A stretch of 64,000 nucleotides of DNA. Source: Candidatus Pantoea varia (GTDB lineage: Bacteria > Pseudomonadota > Gammaproteobacteria > Enterobacterales > Enterobacteriaceae). Positions 30,987 through 40,271 of this stretch are shown here, piece after piece. Location: positions 94,391 through 158,390 of the forward strand of contig NZ_FOVG01000007.1 in the NCBI RefSeq assembly GCF_900115075.1, in the 5' to 3' direction. Position numbers and translations under genes: made by a program. Position 1 is the stretch's first letter. Each line of letters starts with the position of its first letter. The notes beneath the pieces were generated by a model that did not search any database, was not told where the DNA came from, and was given only the letters and a program-made list of their open reading frames with translations.

Positions 30987-31112
30987 TTTCGGATCACCTT
31001 GACTGTTTCTTCATAAATCCCTGGTCGTTCATTGACACTCGCCTCGCATACTCCGGCCAGTGACGCGGCACTGAATCCCTCAGCTCCGCACCTGATGTGA
31101 TAATGAGGAAAC

Positions 31113-31904
31113 GTGATGATAACCGGAAAAATAACGCTTCACATGGTCTGTTTTTCGCTGGGGTTCAGCGCCGCTGTTGCAAGAGCGGACGACAGTGCCA
31201 CACCACCGCCCAGCGTGACGCTGGGTATTGCTGGTATCAATGCCCCGCGCTACAGCGGCGCAGATAAGCAACACTGGCAGCTGACCCCAATTTTTCAGGC
31301 GCGAGACGGGGCCATCTTTCTCGATTCGCAAAAGGGGATTGGCTACGATCTGCAGGCGGATAACGGGCTTTATCTGGAACATACGCTGGGCTATGGGCTG
31401 GGTCGATCTGATCAGAACTCCTCATGGCGCGACGGTGATGACCGGCTCAGGGGCATGGGAAATATCGACGCCACGGTTAACACCGCGCTGGCAATAGGAT
31501 GGTCAGTTACGCCATGGTTTGTGCTTGAGGGCAAAGCGACGCTGCCGTTAAGTGATGGTCAGGGTGTGCAGTATCGGACTTCCGTGACCCTGATCCCCTG
31601 GCAGACCAGCGACGATACGGTGGCACTGCAGGTGGCGGGTCTGTTTGGTGACGGGCGTTATATGAATACCTGGTATGGTGTTAACAGCAAGCAAAGTGCG
31701 CGCAGCGGATTTGAACGCTACGACGCTGCGGGTGGCTTTTATGGTACCGACACCAGCCTGACCTGGAGCCATCAGTTCACGCCAGCCTGGGCCGTCAGCG
31801 TAATTGGTGATTACACATGGCTGGATAAGCATGCTTCAGATAGCCCCATCGTCGCACGAAATAACGGCGCCTCGGCTACTCTGGCATTGAGTTACACCTT
31901 CTGA
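31113..31904 (+). CDS. MipA/OmpV-family outer-membrane protein
   Basis: A 263-aa outer-membrane beta-barrel with a Sec signal peptide (cleavage probably after AVARA, about residue 25). It has typical MipA/OmpV features: APRYSGADKQHW near the N terminus, alternating amphipathic strands, and a C-terminal aromatic (LSYTF) for BAM insertion. The family ranges from murein-scaffold proteins to small-molecule channels. Its divergence from the two-component system suggests joint regulation. Confidence 0.88.
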   Translation: MMITGKITLHMVCFSLGFSAAVARADDSATPPPSVTLGIAGINAPRYSGADKQHWQLTPIFQARDGAIFLDSQKGIGYDLQADNGLYLEHTLGYGLGRSDQNSSWRDGDDRLRGMGNIDATVNTALAIGWSVTPWFVLEGKATLPLSDGQGVQYRTSVTLIPWQTSDDTVALQVAGLFGDGRYMNTWYGVNSKQSARSGFERYDAAGGFYGTDTSLTWSHQFTPAWAVSVIGDYTWLDKHASDSPIVARNNGASATLALSYTF

Positions 31905-31912
31905 ATGGCACC

Positions 31913-32035
31913 ATGAAGAAAAGTGAGATGCGCAGCCACCGGCATTTGCTTGCTGCGCTGATTCTGTTGTATGTGCTGGTTTATACATTGATTGTCGTGG
32001 TGCTGAGTCTGTTTGATGCACCGGTACGGGGGTAG
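31913..32035 (+). CDS. Small single-span membrane protein
   Basis: A 40-aa open frame starting 8 bp after the MipA-like stop. It is basic at the N terminus (MKKSEMRSHRH), followed by one strongly hydrophobic helix (about residues 12-33) and a short tail. This layout is typical of enterobacterial small membrane proteins. It has no evident strong ribosome site and may be translationally coupled. The function is unknown. Confidence 0.5.
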   Translation: MKKSEMRSHRHLLAALILLYVLVYTLIVVVLSLFDAPVRG

Positions 32036-32110
32036 TTGCACGGCGGCGCTTGTTCATCCTGTGAGGCGCAGAGTGACTGCGCCAGGCATTTTCATTTTCT
32101 GCTACAGATG

Positions 32111-32425
32111 TCAGGCACGCTGTTCTCGATGGTAAAGATGAATGATCTCTTCAGACAACTCACGCGCCAGCATCGAAGTCATTAAGTGATCCTGCGCATG
32201 AACCATAATCAGCGTCATGGGTTGGCGACCTTCGCCTGCATCCTGTTCAATCAGTCGGGTTTGCATTTTATGCGCCTGTCGGGTGAAGGTATCCGCCTCG
32301 TGCAGCAGAACCCGCGCCTGTTCGATTTTACCCTGACGCGCCGCCTGTAACGCCTCAAAACAAAGGCTGCGCGACTGGCCCGCATTAACAATGATTTCCA
32401 TTACCGCCTCTTCCTGATCGATCAT
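32111..32425 (-). CDS. PTS lactose/cellobiose enzyme IIA
   Basis: A 104-aa all-helical IIA protein of the LacF/ChbA family. It passes phosphate from HPr to IIB; the active histidine lies in LIMVHAQDHLMTS. Last gene of the IIB-IIC-glucosidase-IIA operon; its ATG overlaps the glucosidase stop by four bases. Confidence 0.93.
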   Translation of the reverse strand: MIDQEEAVMEIIVNAGQSRSLCFEALQAARQGKIEQARVLLHEADTFTRQAHKMQTRLIEQDAGEGRQPMTLIMVHAQDHLMTSMLARELSEEIIHLYHREQRA

Positions 32426-33822
32426 GCTAAATTCTCCGGATGGTTAAAACCGTTACAGGCAGCAGTTGCAGCAAACCATTCGCCGCTTTTTTTCACTGTG
32501 CGTTTCTGGGTGGTGATATCAAGCTGGACAAAACCGTAACGGTTTTTATAGCCGTTACACCATGACCAGTTATCAATAAAGGTCCACATATGGTAACCGA
32601 GACACTGGCTGCCCTCGCAGATCGCCCGATGAACCCATTTAAGATGTTCAGCAACAAAGTCGATTCGGTATTGATCGTCTACCTGTCCCGCCTGATCAAA
32701 GCGTTGTTCATCTTCGACACCCATTCCATTTTCCGAAATAAAACAGCGTGGATTGCCATAATTCAGCCGCAGATTAGTGAGAATGTCATAGATACCTGGC
32801 TCGTAAATTTCCCAGCCACGGTAAGGATTCATTTTCCGGCCCGGCATCTCATAATTTTCAAAAAACCATTCAGGCATAAACGGAGCGGCAGGATTAATTG
32901 CGCTATCACGACATTTAACCCGCCGCGGCTGGTAATAATTGACACCCAGCAGATCAATTATGCCGTCAGCGATCAGTACTTTGTCTTCAGTCAGCGTTAA
33001 CGGTAACTGGTCATATTGCCTGAGTAGCGCGACCAGATCCGCTGGAAATTCACCCCGTAAGACCGGATCAAGAAAACTGCGGTTAAACAAGAGGTCTGCA
33101 TGATGAGCAGCCGTCAGATCCGCCGGGTTCCGAGACCGGGGATAGGAAGGTGTGAGATTAAGCACAATGCCGATCTCCCCCGCCGAATGGCTGGTCCGGA
33201 AAGCCCGGACCGCTGAGGCATGTGCAAGTACGGTATGATAAGCCACCGTCGCCGCCCGGCGGAAATCCACGACGTTAGGATAATGGAAGTCATACAGATA
33301 ACCCCCTTCCACCGGCACAATTGGCTCGTTAAAAGTGAACCAGTGAAGGACACGATCACCGAAAAGCTCAAAGCAGAGACGGGCATAGCGACTGAACGCT
33401 GCAACAACCTGTCGACTCTCCCACCCTCCCTGTTCCTGCATCGCCATCGGCATATCAAAGTGAAACAGTGTGATAAAGGGAGTAATGCCCTGTGCCAGCA
33501 GTTCATCAATCACCTGGTTATAGAAGACCACCGCTTCCTGATTGACGTCGCCGGTGCCATCCGGGATTAGCCGCGACCAGCTGATTGAGGTGCGGAAACT
33601 GTTGTGATTCAGCTGCTTCAGTAAAGAGATATCCTGACGCCAGTGCTGATAAAAAGTGGACGTCTCAGCGGGACCGATTTGCTGATGGAAACGCGAAGGC
33701 TGTTGTGTATACCAGTGATCCCAGATGGTGGCGCTTTTACCACCGTTCAGGCTATCGCCTTCGGTCTGCAAAGCAGAACTGGCGCTACCCCACCAGAAGT
33801 TATCAGGAAATATCAGTTGCAT
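32422..33822 (-). CDS. 6-phospho-beta-glucosidase (GH1)
   Basis: A 466-aa family 1 glycoside hydrolase cleaving phosphorylated beta-glucosides imported by the neighbouring PTS. The acid/base Glu is in TFNEP and the nucleophile Glu in ISENGMG. The N terminus FPDNFWWGSASSALQTEG is typical of GH1. GGAGAG precedes the ATG at good spacing. Exact substrate (cellobiose, arbutin, salicin or another) cannot be read. Confidence 0.93.
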   Translation of the reverse strand: MQLIFPDNFWWGSASSALQTEGDSLNGGKSATIWDHWYTQQPSRFHQQIGPAETSTFYQHWRQDISLLKQLNHNSFRTSISWSRLIPDGTGDVNQEAVVFYNQVIDELLAQGITPFITLFHFDMPMAMQEQGGWESRQVVAAFSRYARLCFELFGDRVLHWFTFNEPIVPVEGGYLYDFHYPNVVDFRRAATVAYHTVLAHASAVRAFRTSHSAGEIGIVLNLTPSYPRSRNPADLTAAHHADLLFNRSFLDPVLRGEFPADLVALLRQYDQLPLTLTEDKVLIADGIIDLLGVNYYQPRRVKCRDSAINPAAPFMPEWFFENYEMPGRKMNPYRGWEIYEPGIYDILTNLRLNYGNPRCFISENGMGVEDEQRFDQAGQVDDQYRIDFVAEHLKWVHRAICEGSQCLGYHMWTFIDNWSWCNGYKNRYGFVQLDITTQKRTVKKSGEWFAATAACNGFNHPENLA

Positions 33823-33842
33823 CGTGTCTCTCTCCAGGGTGA

Positions 33843-35171
33843 TTAGGATGTGCCGGCAGTTTCAGCCAGCGGTGCGTTCGCCTGCGCTTTTTCCTGCTCA
33901 TTTTTCATCAGAGATCGCTCATAAGCTCGCAGGAACGGCAGGTAACACAGCGCAGAAAGCACCATGCAGATCAGGCACATGACCACCGGGCTGATTGCCC
34001 AGTTAGCCGCCCATGAGGCGCCAATTGGTGCTGGCGTCGTCCACGGCGTGAGCGAAACTACCTGAGCCAGCCAGCCCATCCGGGTGGCGGTATATGCCAG
34101 TACGGCGTTTAGCATCGGCACGCAGACAAAGGGAATAAACATCAGAGGGTTCATGATGATCGGTGCGCCAAACAGGATCGGCTCGTTGATATTAAAAAAG
34201 CTCGGCACGATACCCATCCTGCCGATGGTTCGCAGATGGGTGGCGCGACTGCGCAGTAGCAGGAAAGCCAGTGGCAAAGTAGAGCCGACACCACCGATCA
34301 GAAGATAGTGATCCCAGAAGCCCTGGAGATAGATGTGCGGCAAGACAGTGCCTGCCGCCAAAGCAGCCTGATTAGCAGAGAGATTAGCCATCCAGAATGG
34401 ATTCATGATGCCGGTTACAATCAGCGCGCCGTGAATGCCGGCGAACCAAAAGATCTGACACAGCAGCACAGACAGCAGAATGGCAGGTAAAGAGTCAGAC
34501 GCAGAGACCAGCGGTGCCAGCAGATGCATAATGGCCTGTGGAATGATCATTCCTGTTTTAGCTTCAATAAACAGGTTCAGCGGATGAAGGGTGCCGATAA
34601 TCACCACCACCGGAATCAGTATCTCAAACGATCGTGCGACGCCGGTCGGTACCTCTTTTGGCAGACGGATAGTGATGTTGTTGTGCTTCAGCCAGGCGTA
34701 AACGCGTGTAGCGTAAATGGCAGTAATCAGCGCGGTAAAAATGCCCTGACCGGAAAGATACTCGGTTGAAATCGTGTGATTTGAGTAAGGCGCTGCCACC
34801 AGCAGAAAGGCCATAAAGGCCAGCAGACCAGACATCACCGGATCCAGCGCGAATTGCCGTCCCAGGCTGGCCCCGATACCCACTGAGATAAAGAAGGTCA
34901 TGACTCCCATGCTGAGGTTAAACGGCAACATCAGCTGGTCACGGTAGGTAGCGGAAAAATCGAGCCAGGCTCGGGCCACGCTGTTAGTACTGGTGGCGGA
35001 AAAGGGGGGAAAGATAAATACCAGCATAAACGAACCAATAATCATAAACGGCAGGGCAGCAGTAAAGCCGTCACGGATGGCTATAACATATTTCTGCTGA
35101 CCCAGCCGACCAGCAAGCGGTGTAATTGATTGCTCGATCACGGCAATCATCGATTGATAGAGGGAACTCAT
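33843..35171 (-). CDS. PTS cellobiose-family enzyme IIC
   Basis: A 442-aa integral membrane permease of the lactose/cellobiose PTS family, with about ten hydrophobic segments. It has the ININEPILFGAPI-type motif (FFNINEPILFGAPIIMNP) shared by EIIC proteins. Overlaps the IIB gene by four bases, indicating coupling. Confidence 0.94.
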   Translation of the reverse strand: MSSLYQSMIAVIEQSITPLAGRLGQQKYVIAIRDGFTAALPFMIIGSFMLVFIFPPFSATSTNSVARAWLDFSATYRDQLMLPFNLSMGVMTFFISVGIGASLGRQFALDPVMSGLLAFMAFLLVAAPYSNHTISTEYLSGQGIFTALITAIYATRVYAWLKHNNITIRLPKEVPTGVARSFEILIPVVVIIGTLHPLNLFIEAKTGMIIPQAIMHLLAPLVSASDSLPAILLSVLLCQIFWFAGIHGALIVTGIMNPFWMANLSANQAALAAGTVLPHIYLQGFWDHYLLIGGVGSTLPLAFLLLRSRATHLRTIGRMGIVPSFFNINEPILFGAPIIMNPLMFIPFVCVPMLNAVLAYTATRMGWLAQVVSLTPWTTPAPIGASWAANWAISPVVMCLICMVLSALCYLPFLRAYERSLMKNEQEKAQANAPLAETAGTS

Positions 35172-35497
35172 AAGGCCGCCTTTTCATGTGCTGCTGCGAT
35201 CAGTGACAGGGCAAAATCCAGCACCTTGTCCCCCCGCTGCATGCCGTAATCCATCATATCGATTAGTTGTACCGGAATATTCTGGTCTGCTGTTTTTTCC
35301 GTCAGGCTTTGCAGCATGTACTTCACCTGTGGCCCAAGCAAAACCACCTGATAGCGGGAAAACTGCTCATCAAACTCCGCCACACCAAATGCCTTGATCT
35401 CAACGGGTAGCCCCTGCTCAGCGGCTGCTTCCTCCATTTTTCGCACCAGCATGCTGGTAGACATACCTGCTGAACAACACAACATGATTTTGTACAT
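35168..35497 (-). CDS. PTS lactose/cellobiose enzyme IIB
   Basis: A 109-aa IIB protein with phosphocysteine in MLCCSAGMSTSML. It takes phosphate from IIA and passes it to the incoming sugar via IIC. First gene of the operon, 287 bp from the divergent LacI regulator, with operators between them. Confidence 0.94.
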   Translation of the reverse strand: MYKIMLCCSAGMSTSMLVRKMEEAAAEQGLPVEIKAFGVAEFDEQFSRYQVVLLGPQVKYMLQSLTEKTADQNIPVQLIDMMDYGMQRGDKVLDFALSLIAAAHEKAAL

Positions 35498-35547
35498 GGT
35501 TACTGTTCCTCACCTTAAACACTCAAGTGAGGCTGATTGGATAACAT

Positions 35548-35565
35548 ATGGAAACCGGTTTCCAT
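35548..35565. promoter_or_regulatory. LacI-family operator O1
   Basis: An 18-bp perfect palindrome, ATGGAAACCGGTTTCCAT. Central CG and GAAAC/GTTTC arms fit LacI/GalR-family operators. It lies just upstream of the PTS operon. Confidence 0.82.
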
Positions 35566-35581
35566 CCTGATCGGCAAGAAG

Positions 35582-35638
35582 TGTGATGGCTGTCAGAAAC
35601 CATTACTTACTGGTTTTTTTAATTAGATAGCCATCACA
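35582..35638. promoter_or_regulatory. CRP-like sites forming an inverted repeat
   Basis: TGTGATGGCTGTCAGA (from 35582) matches TGTGA-N6-TCACA with one mismatch. A facing TTAGATAGCCATCACA (to 35638) matches the other half. The outer 13 bp form an inverted repeat with one mismatch. Both lie between the two operators, consistent with cAMP-CRP activation. Confidence 0.55.
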
Positions 35639-35673
35639 AAAATGGCTGAAAAGCCACTGTAAGACAGGTGTAT

Positions 35674-35689
35674 GGGAAATCGGTTTCCA
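35674..35689. promoter_or_regulatory. LacI-family operator O2
   Basis: GGAAATCGGTTTCC, nearly the same as O1 with one broken pair, about 126 bp from O1 and close to the regulator gene. A pair like this would allow DNA looping. Confidence 0.72.
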
Positions 35690-35784
35690 CAGCATAATGA
35701 AAAAGCTATACTCCGAGCTACGAAGAAATGCGCAGCATGACAAGGTTGGCTTTTTTGGCGTAGCGCCATTTTCAGGGGAGAACG

Positions 35785-36738
35785 ATGTCTAATATCAACG
35801 ATGTATCGCGGTTAGCTGGGGTCTCTAAAGCCACAGTTTCCCGGGTGTTGAGCGGTTCACGTGGCGTGAAGGAAGCCAGTCGGCTGGCGGTACTGAAAGC
35901 CGTTGAAGAGCTGAATTACCGGCCTAATGTTATAGCCCAGTCATTGTTCAGTCAGACAACCCACTGTATTGGCGTAATCTGTGCGCAGGAAAATGTTAAC
36001 CAGATTACCGCCTGGCTTTTCGCACTGGAGAAAGAACTGCGTCAGCATCAAAAACATCTGTTATTACGTTTTGCACGCAGTAAAAGCGAAATTCTCACCG
36101 CACTTGACGAGCTGAGTTGTGGCCTGTGCGATGACGTGCTGATTATCGGTGCGCACTTCCCGCTTAACATTGATGATGAACATGTCATTCTGGTCGACTG
36201 TGCCGAAGCGGAAGGGCCAAACAGCATTCAGTTCGATCATGCCTTTGCCGCTGAGACAGCCTGCAATTTCCTGATTAATCAGGGCCGCCGTCAAATTGCG
36301 TTGGTCCAGCCAGAGAACGGCAGCACGGCCGGCCAGGTGTTACATGGCTATAAGCTTGCTCTGGAAAATAATGTTTTACCCTTTAACCGCAATCTGGTCA
36401 TCACTGATGCGGTTTCATCATCGGTGGCTATTCAGATGCTGTTGAATAACGCCAGTAGCCGTATTTTTAATGCATTACTGGTGGCTAACGAGCAGGAAGC
36501 ACAGCGCGTTATAACGCAGTTGCAGGCGTTTAATAAATCGGTGCCTGATGACGTCATGGTCTTTAGCCTGGCGGGTTCAGTCAATTTGCCTGGTCTGCCT
36601 GCTATACCGGCAATTGAATATTCCCTTGATGCCCTTGCCTACCGGATCGTCAGCTGGCTAACCGCCACTACCCAGCAGATGCTGGGTAGTTCGGTATTAC
36701 GGGGTGATTTAATTATTCCCGACTGGCGGCAGCGATAA
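35785..36738 (+). CDS. LacI-family regulator of the beta-glucoside genes
   Basis: A 317-aa regulator. The N-terminal HTH (NINDVSRLAGVSKATVSRVLSGSRGVKEASR) and hinge (LNYRPNVIAQSL) are classical LacI family, followed by a sugar-binding domain. Close to AscG/CelR-type repressors. It faces the PTS operon with two matching operators between, so it should repress that operon and perhaps itself. GGGGAGAA precedes the ATG. Confidence 0.93.
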   Translation: MSNINDVSRLAGVSKATVSRVLSGSRGVKEASRLAVLKAVEELNYRPNVIAQSLFSQTTHCIGVICAQENVNQITAWLFALEKELRQHQKHLLLRFARSKSEILTALDELSCGLCDDVLIIGAHFPLNIDDEHVILVDCAEAEGPNSIQFDHAFAAETACNFLINQGRRQIALVQPENGSTAGQVLHGYKLALENNVLPFNRNLVITDAVSSSVAIQMLLNNASSRIFNALLVANEQEAQRVITQLQAFNKSVPDDVMVFSLAGSVNLPGLPAIPAIEYSLDALAYRIVSWLTATTQQMLGSSVLRGDLIIPDWRQR

Positions 36739-36750
36739 TTAAATGAGTAG

Positions 36751-37635
36751 TTAATTGATATGTGTCTGCTGGCGTTGCAGGAAATTCCAGGTTGCGCCCA
36801 GCATGCCGGAGTCGTTGCCGTAGGTCGCGGCATCAATCGGAATATCCAGATCATATTTTGTCAGCTGCTCTGCCAGTTCCTCGAGGAACGGCTCACGCGC
36901 AGTAATCCCCCCACCGATAAATATCATCTGTGGATCGAAGACACTGAACAGGTTATATATGCCGGCCGCGAGATCCTCGTAGAATTTACTCACCACCTGC
37001 TGGGCGGCTTCTTCATTGTGGTCGTATGCGTCAAAAACATCTTTACCACTGACGTCGTCGGTGGGCTGCCCGGTAAGCTGACTGTAATTCTCCCGCAGCG
37101 CCGTCATGGTACAGCTCTGACTCATGGTATGGCGCTCAATATTGCTGCTGGTGGGGCGTGAAGTCAGCAGACAGCCAAACTCGCCCGCCCGATTACGACC
37201 ACCCCGTATCAGCGCGCCGTTGCAGAAGGCCGCTCCGCCTAATCCAGTGCCGATGGTCAGCATCAGAAAATCGTTGAGTTTATTCGCTTTTCCCAGCCAC
37301 TGTTCAGCCAGTAGGGCGCAGTGTGCATCGTTTTCGACCGTGGCGAACAGAGCAGTTTTCTCCGTCAGCCACTGACTCAGGTGAAACTGGTCGAAGTCAC
37401 GGATGGTGCCGCCCATTTCGATGTATCCGGCTTCTGCATTTATATAACCGGGCGTACTCACGGCGATACCTGCACAGCCGGGATTTCTCTCCAGCCACTC
37501 AAGGATCTCATCAAGGATTTTGTCGCGTGAGTTATGGGAGATATCGGCACTGTCACGGGTAAGAATATTTCCCTGATCGTCAATCACGCCCATTTTTAAA
37601 GAGGTACCACCAATATCGAAAGCTGCAATCTTCAT
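36751..37635 (-). CDS. ROK-family sugar kinase (beta-glucoside kinase-like)
   Basis: A 294-aa ROK kinase. It has the ATP site AAFDIGGTSLKMG, the catalytic region with END (VENDAHCALLAE), TIGTGLGGAAF and a GEFGC segment. The usual CxCGxxGCxE zinc motif of ROK proteins is missing, as in BglK-type beta-glucoside kinases. BglK phosphorylates unphosphorylated beta-glucosides, which would complement the PTS route next door. It converges with the LacI gene 12 bp away. Confidence 0.85.
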   Translation of the reverse strand: MKIAAFDIGGTSLKMGVIDDQGNILTRDSADISHNSRDKILDEILEWLERNPGCAGIAVSTPGYINAEAGYIEMGGTIRDFDQFHLSQWLTEKTALFATVENDAHCALLAEQWLGKANKLNDFLMLTIGTGLGGAAFCNGALIRGGRNRAGEFGCLLTSRPTSSNIERHTMSQSCTMTALRENYSQLTGQPTDDVSGKDVFDAYDHNEEAAQQVVSKFYEDLAAGIYNLFSVFDPQMIFIGGGITAREPFLEELAEQLTKYDLDIPIDAATYGNDSGMLGATWNFLQRQQTHIN

Positions 37636-37825
37636 CAACGTTCTCTGAGGTTGTTTTGATTCGATTAATTGTAGTGCTGAAAGAAAAGGGCAGGCGGTGG
37701 AAGGGCGGCAATTTTGTCAGGAAAGGTGCAGATTTATAAAGTGAGTGTTGTATAGAGGATGTTTTGATAAACCCCGGCACACAGGAAACAGCTGTGCACG
37801 ATTTGTGAGGACGTCCAATGTATTA

Positions 37826-37856
37826 CCCGCGCTGAGAGGGTGTCTGGCAGCGCGGG
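37826..37856 (-). terminator. Terminator-like hairpin after the ketoacyl synthase
   Basis: Nine-base perfect stem CCCGCGCTG/CAGCGCGGG, 13-base loop, 22 bp after the gene's stop on the minus strand. Confidence 0.55.
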
Positions 37857-37878
37857 CTTAATCGTCGCTATGCAGTCA

Positions 37879-39159
37879 TTACCACTTGCGCAGCAGGATA
37901 CTGGCGTTGACGCCGCCAAAGCCGAAACCGTTCGACATGGCATAGGTCAGCTCGGCTGGACGTGCATCGAGCGCCACCAGGTCAAGATTGCCTGCTGCGT
38001 CATCGGGATGATGAAGGTTCAGCGTCGGCGGAATAAGCTGCTTACGCAATGCCATCAGGGTGAATATCGCCTCAACGCCGCCTGCGGCACCCAACAGATG
38101 GCCGGTGGCGGATTTGGTTGAGGCGATCGCGACCTGTGAATCATCGCCAAATACGGCGCGAATAGCCGCCAGCTCACCATGATCGCCAACCTGAGTTGAG
38201 GTAGCGTGTGCGTTGATATGCTGGACGTCGTTCGGGCTGATACCCGCCTGGCGCAGAGCCGTTCTCATTGCCCGCGCAGCGCCACTGCCATCTTCCGGAC
38301 CTGCGGTAAGATGGTAAGCATCGGCGCTGGTGCCATAACCGATAATCTCCGCCAGTGGCGTCGCACCCCGTGCTTCGGCATGGGCCAGCGACTCAATCAC
38401 CAGCAAACCCGCACCTTCGGCCATCACGAAGCCATTTCTGTCGCGATCAAAAGGACGTGAGGCGTGGTGCGGATGATCTTCGTAGCCCACGCACAGAGCA
38501 CGCGCTGCCGCGAAACAGCCCAGTGTTACGCGATCCAGTGCCGCTTCGGTCCCGCCACAAATCGCAATGTCCGCCTCGCCGCTTCTGATTAACCTGGCTG
38601 CATCACCAATGGCCTGCACGCCTGCGGCACAGGCAGTAACGGGCGCGCCCAGCGGGCCGGTAAAACCGTATTTAATCGAGACATGACCGGCGGCCATATT
38701 GGCCAGAAACGAGGGTGCAGTGAAGGGCGAGAGTCTGCGCGGACCGCGCGCATCCGTGGTGCGCACGGCGTCAGCAATAGCGCCAAAACCACCGACGCCG
38801 GAGGCGATAATGGTCGCGGTGCGTTCACGCGCGGTCTCATCTTCAGGATGCCAGCCCGCCTGATTCAGCGCTTCTTCAGCTGCAAGCAGCGCAAACTCAA
38901 TAAATCGCGACATCTTTTTACGCTCTTTCGGCGCAATGAACGATTCAGGGTTATATCCCGCCAGCGGGTCTTCATCAATGTCGGGCACGCTGCCACCCAC
39001 TGAAATGCCGGTTCCGGCAGTGAGCGTGTCGGGCAGAACGCGGATACCTGATTTACCCGACGTTAATCGCTGCCAGACAGTTTCAACGCCACAACCCAGC
39101 GGTGAGACGATGCCCGCGCCGGTAATAACGATACGTTGTGAGGGGGATAAATGACTCAT
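37879..39159 (-). CDS. Beta-ketoacyl-ACP synthase II paralog (FabF-like)
   Basis: A 426-aa condensing enzyme. The catalytic Cys is in VTACAAGVQAIG, and the two histidines are in NAHATSTQVGD and SATGHLLGAAG, so it should be active. It stands outside the fab cluster, with no acyl-carrier protein beside it; a role in modifying fatty acids or a special lipid is possible. The start at 39159 has GGAG eight bases upstream; a longer in-frame extension runs into the promoter. A TetR-type regulator lies just upstream and matching operators suggest control. Confidence 0.9.
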   Translation of the reverse strand: MSHLSPSQRIVITGAGIVSPLGCGVETVWQRLTSGKSGIRVLPDTLTAGTGISVGGSVPDIDEDPLAGYNPESFIAPKERKKMSRFIEFALLAAEEALNQAGWHPEDETARERTATIIASGVGGFGAIADAVRTTDARGPRRLSPFTAPSFLANMAAGHVSIKYGFTGPLGAPVTACAAGVQAIGDAARLIRSGEADIAICGGTEAALDRVTLGCFAAARALCVGYEDHPHHASRPFDRDRNGFVMAEGAGLLVIESLAHAEARGATPLAEIIGYGTSADAYHLTAGPEDGSGAARAMRTALRQAGISPNDVQHINAHATSTQVGDHGELAAIRAVFGDDSQVAIASTKSATGHLLGAAGGVEAIFTLMALRKQLIPPTLNLHHPDDAAGNLDLVALDARPAELTYAMSNGFGFGGVNASILLRKW

Positions 39160-39357
39160 GCGGTTGCTCCAGTAAAGCGTCCGGGCAGCAATTGACATGC
39201 TGACGCGGAGAGTTGATACGCGCCTGAAGCGCAAATAGCGAGGCCCTGCGCAGGACAGTGTGATGTGCGAGCGCAGAGATAGAACAGAACATACTGAGAT
39301 AAGCGTAGCAGCATCAGAATCCTGAGCGATAACCAGACAGACTGCTATCGTTGCCCT

Positions 39358-39383
39358 TGTGACTAAATAAGTCAATAGTCACA
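39358..39383. promoter_or_regulatory. TetR-type operator in front of the ketoacyl synthase
   Basis: Inverted repeat TGTGACTA-N10-TAGTCACA, i.e. GTGAC-N14-GTCAC. A TTGACT -35-like box on the minus strand lies inside it. Same geometry as the site before the TetR gene. Confidence 0.72.
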
Positions 39384-39396
39384 TTATGCGCATTGC

Positions 39397-40011
39397 TCAG
39401 GGCGCAAGGCTACGTAACACCAGCGCTGCCAGTTGTGCAGAGGCTGCTTCAGCGTCATCAAGGCTGTACTGCAGCAGTACCGGACTGGCGTAGGGTTTGA
39501 TCACCCAATAGATTGCCTCCGCCGCCTCGTCAGCGGGGGTTTTACGCTCGAACTCACCCGTTTCACGCCCCCTGCGGAGAATTTCCTGAATCAGATTCAG
39601 AATGCGTTTTTCGTATGCCATGGCGGATGGCCAGCGATCGCGCGACGCAACGGCGGCAATGTCATAGAGTTTACGTTCGTGAAAAAAGAGTTCAGTGCCG
39701 GTGACGGAAAGCGTGCGAAAAAGTCGCCGCAGTTGTTCTGATGCCCCTGGGGCGTCGGCGATTGTCGCTTCAGCACGCGCCATGATCATCGCCAGCCGGT
39801 TTGAACAAATTACTTCGCCAATCGCCTGTTTCGATTCAAAAAATTTGTAGATGTATGCTTTGGAAAAGCCGATAGCCCGGGCAAGGTCGGAAACGGTGGT
39901 TTTTTCATAGCCGTAATGCGCAAAGTGCTGCATGGCTGCATCGACAATCTGGTCACGCACATTGTGCCCGGCCGGGCCGCGTGTACCATTTTCCAGTACG
40001 GATTGGGTCAT
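39397..40011 (-). CDS. TetR/AcrR-family regulator
   Basis: A 204-aa TetR-family repressor. The N-terminal HTH (DAAMQHFAHYGYEKTTVSDLARAIGFSKAYIYKFFESKQ) is typical, followed by an all-helical ligand domain. It lies upstream of the FabF-like gene in the same direction. Two operators with identical spacing, one before each gene, support autoregulation and control of the ketoacyl synthase; the ligand could be an acyl compound. Confidence 0.92.
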   Translation of the reverse strand: MTQSVLENGTRGPAGHNVRDQIVDAAMQHFAHYGYEKTTVSDLARAIGFSKAYIYKFFESKQAIGEVICSNRLAMIMARAEATIADAPGASEQLRRLFRTLSVTGTELFFHERKLYDIAAVASRDRWPSAMAYEKRILNLIQEILRRGRETGEFERKTPADEAAEAIYWVIKPYASPVLLQYSLDDAEAASAQLAALVLRSLAP

Positions 40012-40049
40012 TGTTATCGCCTGACAAATCAGAGTGGGTGAAGATTTCA

Positions 40050-40073
40050 GTGACCACTGTTATAGGTGGTCAC
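40050..40073. promoter_or_regulatory. TetR-type autoregulatory operator
   Basis: Perfect inverted repeat GTGACCAC-N8-GTGGTCAC, 39 bp upstream of the TetR gene. Shares GTGAC-N14-GTCAC with the operator at 39358-39383. Confidence 0.75.
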
Positions 40074-40271
40074 ATTTTAGGCCCTGCTGCAGGCAAAAGC
40101 CATGGTTTGCAGCGGATAGTGAGGTAAAAGGGTAACGCCCGGCAGGATGACGAATTTAAAATGTTAACTTAACCTCAACTCTGTGAATCAGCTGGTTCAG
40201 GTCTCTTTAGTGCTTCTTAAGATAAGCTGAATTATACTGTCAGAAATGGGCACAAATTCAGTGATTTCTTA

